Part shown: positions 40,615-49,793 of the stretch, in pieces
Layout of the letters: each line of letters opens with the position of its first letter
How positions within the stretch are numbered: position 1 is the first letter of the stretch
DNA from: Sinobacterium norvegicum
GTDB taxonomy: Bacteria > Pseudomonadota > Gammaproteobacteria > Pseudomonadales > Sinobacteriaceae
Length of the DNA stretch: 64,000 nucleotides
Assembly (NCBI RefSeq): GCF_923077115.1
Contig: NZ_CAKLPX010000004.1
Span: 310,001-374,000, forward strand
Direction: 5' to 3'
The notes under the pieces: model-generated
The model's input: only the letters and a program-made list of their open reading frames with translations
Database searches by the model: none
What the model was told of the DNA's origin: nothing
Position numbers and translations under genes: made by a program

Positions 40615-41754
40615 ATGCAGCTTTTACCACTGCCGGCGGTGTTAAACGATATTATTGCGACACCAAAGGGTCATATCGGGGTGTTAACCCTCAATAACCC
40701 TGAGCGTCTGCACGCCTTAACCGATGAAATGATACAGCTGTTACAACAGGCTCTCGATCAGTGGCGCAGTGATGACAGCATAGTCGCCGTACTGTTGCTG
40801 GGTGACGGCCACAAAGCGTTTTGCGCCGGTGGTGATGTGCGTTCGGTACGGGAGAACGCTCAGTTATCCCGCGGTGAATACTGCGAGTACAGTGAGCACT
40901 TCTTTGAGGCTGAATACCGCCTCGATTATGCCATCCATCACTACCCCAAGCCGATTGTCGTCTGGGGTGAGGGTATCGTCTTGGGAGGGGGCTTGGGCCT
41001 GCTAGCCGGCGCCAGTCACCGTGTTGTCACTCCCAGTAGTCGCCTGGCGATGCCAGAAATTGGTATTGGTCTATTCCCCGATGTTGGTGCCAGCTACTTC
41101 CTCAACAATATGCCAGGACGCAGCGGTTACTTGCTGGCCTTAAGCGGTAGTGTATTTGCGGCCTCAGATGCTATCTATGGTGGCCTTGCCGATTACTGTG
41201 TGGGCGATGAAAGCCGGGCGCAGTTCATCGAGCAGCTCTATCAGGCATCGTGGGTTGACGTTGCAAAAGATGATAGCGCCGAGAAAAACAGCCTGATACT
41301 GTCCGATATTCTATCCACCATGGCCGTCAGCGCTGGCAGTAGCTGGCTGGCGGCAGATCAGCTTGAAATCGATCAGCTCTGTGACGGTGAGGATGAGCTG
41401 ACTATTATCGAGCAACTATTAAGCTATAACGGTAGTAGTGAAACGTTACTGACAGCGGTCGCCGGTCTGCGACGGGGATCGCCACTGAGCGCGCGTATTA
41501 TTACCCGTCAATTACTGGCCAGCCGCGGTAAATCCCTATTGGATATTTTCAGTAGTGAGCTTATTCTAGCGACAAACCTGGCCAGCCATGCTGAATTTCA
41601 GGAAGGCGTTAGGGCACTGCTGGTCGATAAAGATAAGAATCCGCAGTGGCAGCATCAATCTGTTGTGGCAGTCAGTGAGGATGAACTCAGCGCGGTGTTT
41701 ACCCCGCATTGGAACTGTTCGCCACTGGAAGATCTTACTAGGCACGATGATTAA
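40615..41754 (+). CDS. 3-hydroxyisobutyryl-CoA hydrolase-like crotonase
   Basis: A 379-residue enzyme of the HIBCH-type crotonase subgroup used in valine breakdown. ATG at 40615 (MQLLPLPAV) has a GGGGGA site upstream; the frame upstream is not supported. Oxyanion segments are HKAFCAGGDVRSVRENA and WGEGIVLGGGLGLLAG, and the catalytic segment MPEIGIGLFPDVGASYFL carries the Glu and Asp of HIBCH enzymes. A C-terminal capping region of about 120 residues follows. The next gene, sthA, starts 36 bp downstream. Confidence 0.88.
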   Translation: MQLLPLPAVLNDIIATPKGHIGVLTLNNPERLHALTDEMIQLLQQALDQWRSDDSIVAVLLLGDGHKAFCAGGDVRSVRENAQLSRGEYCEYSEHFFEAEYRLDYAIHHYPKPIVVWGEGIVLGGGLGLLAGASHRVVTPSSRLAMPEIGIGLFPDVGASYFLNNMPGRSGYLLALSGSVFAASDAIYGGLADYCVGDESRAQFIEQLYQASWVDVAKDDSAEKNSLILSDILSTMAVSAGSSWLAADQLEIDQLCDGEDELTIIEQLLSYNGSSETLLTAVAGLRRGSPLSARIITRQLLASRGKSLLDIFSSELILATNLASHAEFQEGVRALLVDKDKNPQWQHQSVVAVSEDELSAVFTPHWNCSPLEDLTRHDD

Positions 41755-41790
41755 CATTTATTACAACGATAATTTAGGAAATAAAGCACA

Positions 41791-43182
41791 ATGAGCTATG
41801 ACTTTGACGCCATTGTTATCGGCGCCGGCCCCGCTGGAGAAAGTGCAGCTATTAATGCTGCTAAACATGGTCGCAGGGTGGCCATTATTGAAGATCGACC
41901 ACAGGTTGGCGGTGGTTGTACCCACAAGGGCACCATCCCGTCGAAGGCGCTGCGTTCGGCGGTTAAGCAGTTGGTGCGCTTTAATCGTCACCCGTTGTTC
42001 CACGAGGGGGTCGACCCGAATTGGTTTGATTTCCCTAAAATCATGAAAAACGTACAGACGGTGATTCGAGAGCAGGTCACTATGCGTGAGCGTTATTATG
42101 GCCGCAACCGAATCAAAGTCTTTCATGGCCAGGCCAGCTTTACCGATCAGCATAGTGTGCAAGTTAAGGCGCTGGATGGCGAAAACTTAACGCTGACGAC
42201 GGAAGACTTTATTATTGCCTGCGGCTCTCGGCCCTATCGGCCTGACAGCATTGATTTTAGTCATGCTCGCGTTTACGACAGCGATACAATTCTGGAGATG
42301 GCCCACAACCCGAAGAAGTTAATTATCTATGGTGCCGGTGTCATTGGTTGTGAATATGCTTCGATATTCTCCGGCCTCGGTATGAAGGTGGAGTTGGTCA
42401 ATAACCGCGAGCGGTTGCTCGAGTTCTTGGATGATGAAATCTCCGATGCGTTAAGTTATCAGCTACGTGATCACGGCGTTATGGTTCGCCACCGGGAAGA
42501 GTTTGAAAAGCTCGAAACAACGGATAATAACATTACTCTCCACCTTGCATCCGGTAAGCGTATTGTGGCCGACGCGCTACTGTGGTGTAACGGGCGTAGC
42601 GGTAATACCGATACATTAAACCTCGATGTTACTGGATTGACCGCCGACCATCGTGGCCAGCTTAAGGTGAATCAGCGCTATCAGACAGAGATTGATAATA
42701 TCTTTGCCATCGGCGACGTTATTGGCTGGCCCAGCCTTGCCAGTGCCGCCTATAACCAAGGGCGTTCGGCTGCGGCAGCAGCACGGGGCAAGGAGAATTC
42801 TCGTTTTGTTGCCGAGGTGGCAACGGGTATTTATACCCTGCCAGAGATTAGTTCTGTCGGCGCCACCGAGCGTGAGCTAACAGAGAGCAAGATACCTTAT
42901 GAGGTTGGTCGAGCCTTCTTTAAAGACTGTGCACGGGCGCAAATCAGCGGCTCCAATGTTGGTATGTTAAAGCTGCTGTTCTGCCCAGACAGCTTGAAGT
43001 TGTTGGGTATTCATTGCTTTGGTGCCGAGGCGACAGAAATTGTGCATATCGGCCAGGCTATTATGAATCAGCAGGGTGAGGGTAATAGTATTGAATACTT
43101 TATCAAAACCACTTTTAACTATCCGACCATGGCAGAGGCTTATCGGATAGCCGCTTTAAATGGCATGAACAGGCTCGACTAA
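41791..43182 (+). CDS. sthA: Soluble pyridine nucleotide transhydrogenase
   Basis: A 463-residue FAD enzyme that moves hydride between NADPH and NAD+. It has the FAD motif [19 protein letters not shown], the NAD motif [15 protein letters not shown] and a pyridine nucleotide-disulfide dimerisation domain. At the position of the redox disulfide of related reductases it has [16 protein letters not shown], with only one Cys, as expected for SthA. Length matches E. coli SthA (466). It probably balances NADPH in cells with active beta-oxidation. Confidence 0.95.
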   Translation: MSYDFDAIVIGAGPAGESAAINAAKHGRRVAIIEDRPQVGGGCTHKGTIPSKALRSAVKQLVRFNRHPLFHEGVDPNWFDFPKIMKNVQTVIREQVTMRERYYGRNRIKVFHGQASFTDQHSVQVKALDGENLTLTTEDFIIACGSRPYRPDSIDFSHARVYDSDTILEMAHNPKKLIIYGAGVIGCEYASIFSGLGMKVELVNNRERLLEFLDDEISDALSYQLRDHGVMVRHREEFEKLETTDNNITLHLASGKRIVADALLWCNGRSGNTDTLNLDVTGLTADHRGQLKVNQRYQTEIDNIFAIGDVIGWPSLASAAYNQGRSAAAAARGKENSRFVAEVATGIYTLPEISSVGATERELTESKIPYEVGRAFFKDCARAQISGSNVGMLKLLFCPDSLKLLGIHCFGAEATEIVHIGQAIMNQQGEGNSIEYFIKTTFNYPTMAEAYRIAALNGMNRLD

Positions 43183-43200
43183 GCAAGGCTCAAAACCAAA

Positions 43201-43225
43201 AAAACCCGCTATTGCGGGTTTTTTT
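43201..43225. terminator. Bidirectional intrinsic terminator
   Basis: AAAACCCGC, loop TATT, GCGGGTTTTTTT, between the convergent sthA and chalcone-isomerase-like genes. Confidence 0.93.
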
Positions 43226-43239
43226 AACGCTGCTTAACG

Positions 43240-43782
43240 CTACAGGTCAAGCATGTCTTCACGTAGATCTTCATCGATACCCTGCTCTCCCAGCCAGATA
43301 CTGAAGAATACATTCTTAAAATCTTTGCCTTCAATAGTCGTCAAAAGTTTACCATTTTGGCTGACGGCAACATTATTATCGCTGTAGCTAAAATCAAGAA
43401 TGTCACCCTCGTTAACGGGAGCGCTGAGGGCGTCGAGCAATTGTTTGATTTTGTCGTCAATGGCGCTGGTGTCGCCATTGGTGACGGCATCGAAGCCATC
43501 GGCGGTGGCGCTGCTAAGTTTTTTGCTATCGATCAGGCCAGAGGTGATTTCGAGCTGAATCGCCATCGGTTTGTCGGCGGTGAAGTCTTTGTCTTCACCA
43601 TAAAAGGCGGCGTTATACAGCTTGATAAATAGCTTCTTACGAGTGCCATCACCAATTTGTTTCAATTCTGTGCCGGCGACAGTGAGCTGTGCAGGCAGTT
43701 TATCACCGGCCAAAGCTGGCGTGCTAAGTGAGGCAGCAGTTAGTGTGGCGGTAAGAAGTAAGGTGCTTAGTGTCTTTTTCAT
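43240..43782 (-). CDS. Periplasmic chalcone-isomerase-like domain protein
   Basis: A 180-residue protein with a signal peptide (MKKTLSTLLLTATLTAASL, cleavage probably after TPALA) and a chalcone-isomerase-like fold. The features FIKLYNAAFYGE near residue 50 and the C-terminal VFFSIWLGEQGIDEDLRED are those of bacterial periplasmic CHI-like proteins, which bind fatty acids or have no known activity; they do not make flavonoids. ATG at 43782 was chosen over an in-frame TTG five codons upstream. Confidence 0.85.
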   Translation of the reverse strand: MKKTLSTLLLTATLTAASLSTPALAGDKLPAQLTVAGTELKQIGDGTRKKLFIKLYNAAFYGEDKDFTADKPMAIQLEITSGLIDSKKLSSATADGFDAVTNGDTSAIDDKIKQLLDALSAPVNEGDILDFSYSDNNVAVSQNGKLLTTIEGKDFKNVFFSIWLGEQGIDEDLREDMLDL

Positions 43783-43858
43783 GGTGGCAATTCCCAACTG
43801 TTATCTTTGTTATTTATACAACCGTGGAGAAGGCCCACTAGTATAGAGTTGTCGATGA

Positions 43859-44731
43859 TTACATTAAAAAGCCATTAAGTAAAATGCCAATAAATATCGC
43901 CATGCCGACCCAGTTATTGTGTAAAAAGGCCTGAAAGCACTTGTCGCGCTGACGGTCCTTGATCAGCCATTGCTGATAGCCGCAGAGCACTGCAGCGGCT
44001 AGTAGACCGAGGTAATAGGGGTAGCCGAGGCCAAATTGCTTGCCGGCCATCGCCATGGCGATTAAAAACAATAGCTGTAGAGTGGCGGTAATCACTCTGT
44101 CTGCGTCGCCAAATAATACCGCTGTTGATTTGATACCAATTCTGAGGTCATCCTCACGATCGACCATGGCATAGAAGGTGTCATAGACCACAATCCATAG
44201 CACAGAGGCGGTGAAAATAAGCCACGCCTCTTTAGGGACGGCCTGCGTTTCGGCGGCAAAGGCCATCGGTACCGACCAGGAGAAGGCGGCACCGAGTACC
44301 ACCTGTGGCAGGTTGGTAATGCGCTTCATAAAAGGGTAGATCGCCGCCAATGCTGCACCGGCAAAGGATAGGTAGATAGTTGCTTTGTTAGTAAATAAAA
44401 CCAAAATAAAAGAGATGACACAGAGGCTAACGAATAAAGTGAGCGCCTCTTTCTCATTAATTTTACCTGTCGCTAACGGTCTGTTTTTGGTGCGTTTTAC
44501 ATGGCCGTCGAGGTTTCTATCGGCATAGTCATTAATGACGCAGCCTGCGGATCGCATCAGTAGGCAGCCGAGCAGGAAAATAATGACATTACCAATGCCT
44601 GGGCTGCCGTTACTGGCCAGCCAAAGGCTCCACAATGCCGGCCATACCAGCAGGTAAATGCCGATGGGACGGTCGAGTCGAGTGAGGGAAATAAAGTCGG
44701 GCAGGCGCTGTTGAATAGTTTGAGATGTCAT
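43859..44731 (-). CDS. ubiA: 4-hydroxybenzoate polyprenyltransferase
   Basis: An integral membrane enzyme of 290 residues that prenylates 4-hydroxybenzoate in ubiquinone synthesis. The two Asp-rich motifs are present: NDYADRNLDGHVKRT (first) and DTFYAMVDREDD (second), and there are about eight to nine transmembrane segments. It lies 147 bp downstream of ubiC on the same strand, the standard order. Confidence 0.95.
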   Translation of the reverse strand: MTSQTIQQRLPDFISLTRLDRPIGIYLLVWPALWSLWLASNGSPGIGNVIIFLLGCLLMRSAGCVINDYADRNLDGHVKRTKNRPLATGKINEKEALTLFVSLCVISFILVLFTNKATIYLSFAGAALAAIYPFMKRITNLPQVVLGAAFSWSVPMAFAAETQAVPKEAWLIFTASVLWIVVYDTFYAMVDREDDLRIGIKSTAVLFGDADRVITATLQLLFLIAMAMAGKQFGLGYPYYLGLLAAAVLCGYQQWLIKDRQRDKCFQAFLHNNWVGMAIFIGILLNGFLM

Positions 44732-44878
44732 ATTAAGGGCATGGGTATCTGTAAAATATGCAGCCTACTATACGTCAGAAGCCTCTATGATGGCAGGTGC
44801 TGATTCATGCCAGGGGAGAAAAAACGGTGTTCTCTAATGCCTGTAGGTCAGTAATCCCGCGATGAATTAACGCTGTGC

Positions 44879-45466
44879 TTATAGCAAGTCATTGTCAGGG
44901 ATAAAGCTGGGCAGAAAGATCTCACAGACAAGCAGTGGCTTACCCGATAACTCAAACTTGGAGCGGCGCCCCCATAACAGTTGCTGCCCACGAAACTGGG
45001 GTGGGAGGATGTGACTGCTTTTAGCAATCCGGGCAATCTGGAAACTGTGGCGTCGCATCGTCTTATCGTTGAAGAGCCACTGCCCAAGTGGCCGTTCCTG
45101 AAGATTTTTTAAGCAACGATAACGTCCTGTTAAGGTGTTGGCGGGAATGACGCTACGGGCAAAGACCCAGGGTTGATCATTGCACATCAGCAGCACTTCA
45201 CGGATAAGGGCGGCGCGATGGGGAGAAACATTGAGGCTTTGAGCCTCGGACAGAGTCGGTCGCTGCCAGCGCTGACTGACAACTTCAACGCGGAAATTCT
45301 GATTGGACGCTTTTATCAGCCGTTGGGTTAACGAGGATTCATTTAACAGCCACTGCCGGGTCTTGCCATCTAAGCTTTCTAACCTAAATTGGCGATAATT
45401 GCGCCAACAGTCCGTCTTGGGCTGGTACTTGTATTGGCAATGGTCGTAAAATACTCGCGCATTCAT
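44879..45466 (-). CDS. ubiC: Chorismate pyruvate-lyase
   Basis: A 195-residue enzyme that makes 4-hydroxybenzoate and pyruvate from chorismate, the first step of ubiquinone synthesis. It has REVLLMCNDQPWVFARSVIP and, near the C-terminus, WGRRSKFELSGKPLLVCEIF with the catalytic-site Glu, both typical of UbiC. It is slightly longer than E. coli UbiC (165) at the N-terminus. Confidence 0.93.
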   Translation of the reverse strand: MNARVFYDHCQYKYQPKTDCWRNYRQFRLESLDGKTRQWLLNESSLTQRLIKASNQNFRVEVVSQRWQRPTLSEAQSLNVSPHRAALIREVLLMCNDQPWVFARSVIPANTLTGRYRCLKNLQERPLGQWLFNDKTMRRHSFQIARIAKSSHILPPQFRGQQLLWGRRSKFELSGKPLLVCEIFLPSFIPDNDLL

Positions 45467-45546
45467 CTTGTAGTGACGCCGTATGGTGTGTCTGTTAATC
45501 TCCGCAGTGCTTTGGAGTGATGCGCCAAGTCAATTCGAATGATCAT

Positions 45547-45564
45547 CTAAGTATTAATACTTAG
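45547..45564. promoter_or_regulatory. Perfect 18-bp palindrome in the ubiC/rubredoxin divergent region
   Basis: CTAAGTATTAATACTTAG, 81 bp from the ubiC start and 141 bp from the rubredoxin-reductase start. A perfect palindrome in a divergent promoter region suggests a regulator-binding site; no regulator gene is adjacent. Confidence 0.6.
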
Positions 45565-45704
45565 TATTGAGCTGGCATATAAGGCGGAGCATGGGTGATA
45601 ATAGGACAACTTGCAACTATTTGATTGGTAACACTGATCATAGTGGTATTCATTTTTGCTGATGACGAATGTATCGTCCAGCTCAGTAATAGGTAGGCTA
45701 AAAA

Positions 45705-47060
45705 ATGGCTAAGTGGGAATGTATTGTTTGTGGCTGGATTTACGATGAAGTAACTGGCGACCCTGATAGTGGCCTTGCGCCGGGCACGAAGTGGGATGAT
45801 ATTCCCGAAGATTGGACCTGCCCAGACTGTGGCGTGGGCAAGGAAGATTTCGAGCTGATCCCCGGTGACGAAGATGATACCGCTGAGACAGAGCATCACT
45901 CTGCAACAGCCAAGCCGATTGTTATCATTGGTACCGGCCTTGCCGGTTATAACCTGATTAAAGAGATCCGCAAAAACGATAAAGAAACCCCGGTTATTAT
46001 GGTTACCGGCGATGACGGTCGCAGCTACTCGAAGCCAATGCTGTCGACTGGCTTTACCCGTAATACCGATGCTGACGGCCTGATGCAAGCTGATGCAGGC
46101 AAGATGGCGATTCAATTCGACGTGAGTATTTGGACCAATACACAGGTTACTAACATCGATACTGCGCAGCAGACAATTACCGCCGAAGGTGTGGTTGTTG
46201 AGTATGCCAGCCTGGTTCTTGCCTGGGGTGCTGATGTCATTCGTCCGCCGATTGGTGGTGATGCAACTGACAGTGTTTTTTCCTGTAATGACTTGGTTGA
46301 CTATGCCACTTTCCGTGCCGAGCTTAAAAAGCGTAAGGCTAAGAAGGTCGTTATTATCGGTGGTGGACTGATCGGTTGTGAATTCACCAACGATTTATTG
46401 AACGGTGATTTTGATATTGAGACTGTCGACCCTCTCGGCTACTGCCTACCAACATTGTTACCAGAAGCTGCAGGCAAGTCAGTACAGGCTGCACTGGAAG
46501 AGAAGGGGGCTAAGTTCCACTTCGGCCCGCTGGTAACCGAGGTTAACCACAAGGATGGCGCGCTGGGTGTTACCTTGAATAACGGTGATGTGCTGGATGC
46601 GGATATCGTGGTTTCTGCCGTCGGTGTACGTCCACGTACTGAGCTGGCTGTGCAGGCCGGCATTACTACCAATCGTGGTGTTGTCGCCAACCGTCTGCTT
46701 GAAACCAGTGCCGCCAATGTCTACACCTTGGGTGATTGTGCTGAGGTTGAGGGCAACGTATTGTTCTATGTCGCACCGCTGATGGCCTGTGCTCGCGCCC
46801 TAGCGAAAACGTTAACTGGTACGCCGACAGAGGTTAGCTACCCAGCAATGCCTGTGACAATTAAGACGCCGGCTTGTCCTGTGGTGGTTTCACCTGCACC
46901 GCGTGACGTTGAAGGCGAGTGGACGATTCAGCAAGAAGGCAACAATGTTGTTGCTGAATTCCGCAATGCTGCCGGTGAATTGCTTGGCTTTGCCTTAACT
47001 GGCGAAGGTACCAGTGAAAAAATGCGTTTACAAAAAGAATTGCCAGCAATTATGGCATAA
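45705..47060 (+). CDS. Rubredoxin-rubredoxin reductase fusion
   Basis: An electron-transfer protein of 451 residues. Residues 1-51 are a rubredoxin with Fe ligands C6, C9, C39 and C42 (ECIVCGWIYD ... TCPDCG). An acidic linker (about 52-68) leads to a FAD/NAD reductase, with the FAD motif IVIIGTGLAGYNLIKEIRK and the NAD motif VVIIGGGLIGCEF, and a C-terminal FAD motif VYTLGDCAE. In many bacteria rubA and rubB are separate genes serving alkane hydroxylase or oxygen/peroxide reduction. No alkB is in the window, so the acceptor is unknown. A terminator follows. Confidence 0.93.
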   Translation: MAKWECIVCGWIYDEVTGDPDSGLAPGTKWDDIPEDWTCPDCGVGKEDFELIPGDEDDTAETEHHSATAKPIVIIGTGLAGYNLIKEIRKNDKETPVIMVTGDDGRSYSKPMLSTGFTRNTDADGLMQADAGKMAIQFDVSIWTNTQVTNIDTAQQTITAEGVVVEYASLVLAWGADVIRPPIGGDATDSVFSCNDLVDYATFRAELKKRKAKKVVIIGGGLIGCEFTNDLLNGDFDIETVDPLGYCLPTLLPEAAGKSVQAALEEKGAKFHFGPLVTEVNHKDGALGVTLNNGDVLDADIVVSAVGVRPRTELAVQAGITTNRGVVANRLLETSAANVYTLGDCAEVEGNVLFYVAPLMACARALAKTLTGTPTEVSYPAMPVTIKTPACPVVVSPAPRDVEGEWTIQQEGNNVVAEFRNAAGELLGFALTGEGTSEKMRLQKELPAIMA

Positions 47061-47075
47061 ATGTTCTTGTTGACT

Positions 47076-47104
47076 AAAAAACCGCGCTACAGCGCGGTTT
47101 TTTT
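47076..47104 (+). terminator. Intrinsic terminator
   Basis: A-run and CCGCGC (47082-47087), loop TACA, GCGCGG (47092-47097), seven T. It closes the rubredoxin-reductase gene. Confidence 0.93.
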
Positions 47105-47285
47105 ATGCCTGAGTGATAATTTATCATTGCAAGCCCTAGTTAAAATGGTTAACTTGTAGGGAGTGGAAGGGTTGTGGCTACTAGCTTGGAGCTGCACCTG
47201 TTATCAAGGGAGCAACCAAATCTTCTCTTTTCCCTAACAAAATAAATAACTAAAAAAAACAACAACACAGTCAAGGAGTTGTATT

Positions 47286-47561
47286 ATGCGCAAGCCAGAG
47301 TTGGTCGCCGCAATAGCTGACAAAGCTGATTTAAGCCAGGATAAGGCAGCACAGGCCCTAGCCGCAATACTCGAAGAAATGTCTACGGCCCTCGGTCGCG
47401 ATGAGTCAATTTCACTGGTCGGCTTCGGTACTTTCGAGCAGCGTCATCGCGCAGCACGCACCGGTAAAAACCCTCAAACCGGTGAAGCGATCAAAATTAA
47501 AGCGAGTAACACCGTTGGTTTTAAGCCCGGCAAAGCGCTGAAAGAAAAAGTCGCAGAATAG
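47286..47561 (+). CDS. hupB: HU-family nucleoid DNA-binding protein
   Basis: A 91-residue histone-like protein. The N-terminal helix is MRKPELVAAIADKADLSQDKA, followed by the core VGFGTFEQRHRAARTGKNPQTGE and the DNA-binding arm end FKPGKALKEKV. AAGGAG stands nine bases before the ATG. It is monocistronic with its own terminator. The HU beta assignment rests on similarity alone. Confidence 0.95.
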   Translation: MRKPELVAAIADKADLSQDKAAQALAAILEEMSTALGRDESISLVGFGTFEQRHRAARTGKNPQTGEAIKIKASNTVGFKPGKALKEKVAE

Positions 47562-47573
47562 ATTTCTCGTTTT

Positions 47574-47601
47574 AAAAAAAGCGGCTTAGGCCGCTTTTTT
47601 T
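47574..47601. terminator. Bidirectional intrinsic terminator
   Basis: A-run, GCGGC, loop TTAG, GCCGC, seven T, between the convergent hup and recG genes. Confidence 0.93.
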
Positions 47602-47610
47602 GTCTTTGCT

Positions 47611-49686
47611 TTAGGCGTGGCCATAGCGCGCCGCATCGGGTAACCAACGACTGATGATACCCTCAAGGTTTTCTGGGTACTCTGCTATCAGTGTGTCGGC
47701 CGCCGCTTTGACGGGTTCAAGCAGGGCCTGATCTCTGGTTAAATCGGCCATTTTAAACTGCATCAAACCCGTCTGCCTCGTGCCTAATACTTCGCCCGGG
47801 CCTCTGAGTTCTAAATCTTTTTCTGCGATATAGAAACCATCGTTGCTTTCACGCATGGCGGTTAGGCGCTCTCTGCTTTGCTGTGACAGTGGCGGCTGAT
47901 ACATCAGCACGCAGTGACTGGCGACAGAGCCTCGGCCGACTCGGCCTCGCAGTTGATGCAATTGTGCCAGGCCAAGGCGCTCAGGGTTTTCGATAATCAT
48001 CAGGCTGGCATTGGGGACATCGACGCCAACCTCGATGACTGTTGTGGCGACTAATAACTGTAACTGATTTCGTTTAAATTGCGCCATGATGTCAGCTTTC
48101 TCGGCGGGCTTCATGCGTCCATGAACCAGGCCAACGCCGAGGCCCTTGAGTTTTTTCTGCAGTTCTTCATAGGTGTCTTCTGCGGCTTGAGCTTGCAGTT
48201 GCTCGGACTCCTCTATCAATGTGCAAACCCAGTATGCTTGTCTGCCATCGATGCAGTTTTGTCGTACACGTTCGATCACTTGTTCGCGACGGCTGTTGTC
48301 CATGACCACGGTGTTGATCGGTGTTCTGCCCGGTGGCAGCTCATCAATAATTGAGCAGTCGAGATCGGCGTAGGCGCTCATGGCCAGCGTGCGTGGAATG
48401 GGTGTTGCTGTCATGATCAGCTGATGAGGGTAGAGGCCGAGATGGGCGCCCTTCTCCCTCAGCGCTAATCGCTGGTGTACACCGAAGCGATGTTGTTCAT
48501 CGATGATAGCCAAGCCCAATTTGGCAAAATGAACCTCTTGTTGAAATAGTGCGTGGGTGCCGACGACGATGGGGGCCTCTCCCGAGGCGATTAAGTCGAG
48601 TTGCTGCTGGCGTTTTTTCCCCTTCAATTTACCGCTCAACCAAGCTGTTTTTATCCCCAGAGGCTGGAACCACGTGGTGAAGTTGATGAGGTGCTGCTCG
48701 GCTAATATCTCTGTGGGCGCCATGATGGCAACCTGATAATCATTCTCGACAGCGGCCATTGCTGCCATTGCTGCGACCACGGTCTTACCCGAGCCGACAT
48801 CCCCTTGCACCAGTCTCAACATCGGCAAGCTACTGGCGATGTCGGTGAGAATTTCGGTGCTGACTTTTTGTTGTGCGGCCGTTAATTGAAAGGGTAGGGC
48901 GTCAAGAAACTGTTGTTGTAATTTGCCGTTAGCCGGTAGTTTGGGGGCCGGCTGCAGTTGGGCGATATTGCGCAGTTTCAACAGGCTAAGATTGTGGGCC
49001 AACAATTCTTCGAAGGCGAGACGCTGCTGAATCGGGTGTTTACCGTTGCTCAGCGCCTCGGTATTAGCGTCGGTAGGGGGCTTGTGCAAAAACTGAATGG
49101 CTTGTTCCAGTGTTGTTGTTGCAATGGGGCCACAATTTTCAGGCAGCCACTCACGCAGACGATGCTTTTTGAGTAAAAGCAGTGCCTGTTCCGTTAGCTT
49201 GCGCCAGCCTGCCTGATGCATGCCTTCTGTGGATGGGTAAACTGGGGTTAAGCTGTCATCACCGCCTTGATAACTATCGGTGACGAGTTTGTATTCGGGA
49301 TGATAAAACTCGATACCGCTGGCGCCTCTTCTGGCTTCACCAAAGCAGCGGATACGAGTCCCAGCCGTTAGGTTGTTTTTTTGTGCTGCGGTAAAATGAA
49401 AAAAACGCAGGGTTACTGTACCGGTATGATCTTGCAGCTTGCAGACGAGGCTACGACGGCGCCCCATGACCACGTTGCAACCTTTGACCTCGCCTTCTAT
49501 CACCGCCTCGCTGCCCATCTGTAGTGCGGCCAACGGGGTAATTTTTGAGCGATCTTGATAGCGCATCGGCAGGTGGAATAACACGTCTTGCACGCTGAAT
49601 ACGCCAATTTTATTCAGCTTTTCTACCATTTTTGGCCCTACGCCTTTGAGAGTAGATACCGTCAGTTGGTCGAGATAGTCGCTCAT
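47611..49686 (-). CDS. recG: ATP-dependent DNA helicase RecG
   Basis: A 691-residue branch-migration helicase, the usual length. The wedge/OB domain is at about 60-150 (PLAALQMGSEAVIEGEVKG). Walker A is QGDVGSGKTVVAAMAAM, the helicase motif II is IIDEQHRFGVHQRLAL (DEQH in place of DEAD, typical for RecG), and the C-terminal motifs include HGRMKPAEKADIMAQF and ATTVIEVGVDVPNASLM with QLRGRVGRG. It belongs to the conserved gmk-rpoZ-spoT-recG neighbourhood. Confidence 0.97.
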   Translation of the reverse strand: MSDYLDQLTVSTLKGVGPKMVEKLNKIGVFSVQDVLFHLPMRYQDRSKITPLAALQMGSEAVIEGEVKGCNVVMGRRRSLVCKLQDHTGTVTLRFFHFTAAQKNNLTAGTRIRCFGEARRGASGIEFYHPEYKLVTDSYQGGDDSLTPVYPSTEGMHQAGWRKLTEQALLLLKKHRLREWLPENCGPIATTTLEQAIQFLHKPPTDANTEALSNGKHPIQQRLAFEELLAHNLSLLKLRNIAQLQPAPKLPANGKLQQQFLDALPFQLTAAQQKVSTEILTDIASSLPMLRLVQGDVGSGKTVVAAMAAMAAVENDYQVAIMAPTEILAEQHLINFTTWFQPLGIKTAWLSGKLKGKKRQQQLDLIASGEAPIVVGTHALFQQEVHFAKLGLAIIDEQHRFGVHQRLALREKGAHLGLYPHQLIMTATPIPRTLAMSAYADLDCSIIDELPPGRTPINTVVMDNSRREQVIERVRQNCIDGRQAYWVCTLIEESEQLQAQAAEDTYEELQKKLKGLGVGLVHGRMKPAEKADIMAQFKRNQLQLLVATTVIEVGVDVPNASLMIIENPERLGLAQLHQLRGRVGRGSVASHCVLMYQPPLSQQSRERLTAMRESNDGFYIAEKDLELRGPGEVLGTRQTGLMQFKMADLTRDQALLEPVKAAADTLIAEYPENLEGIISRWLPDAARYGHA

Positions 49687-49793
49687 AAAGGTTTGCCGGT
49701 CGTTATAAGTCTGTAAAATGTTGAATTAGATAGGCTAAAAGTAACACTGGATATATCTACAGTGCAAATTATTGATGATAATAGGAGCTGCTA

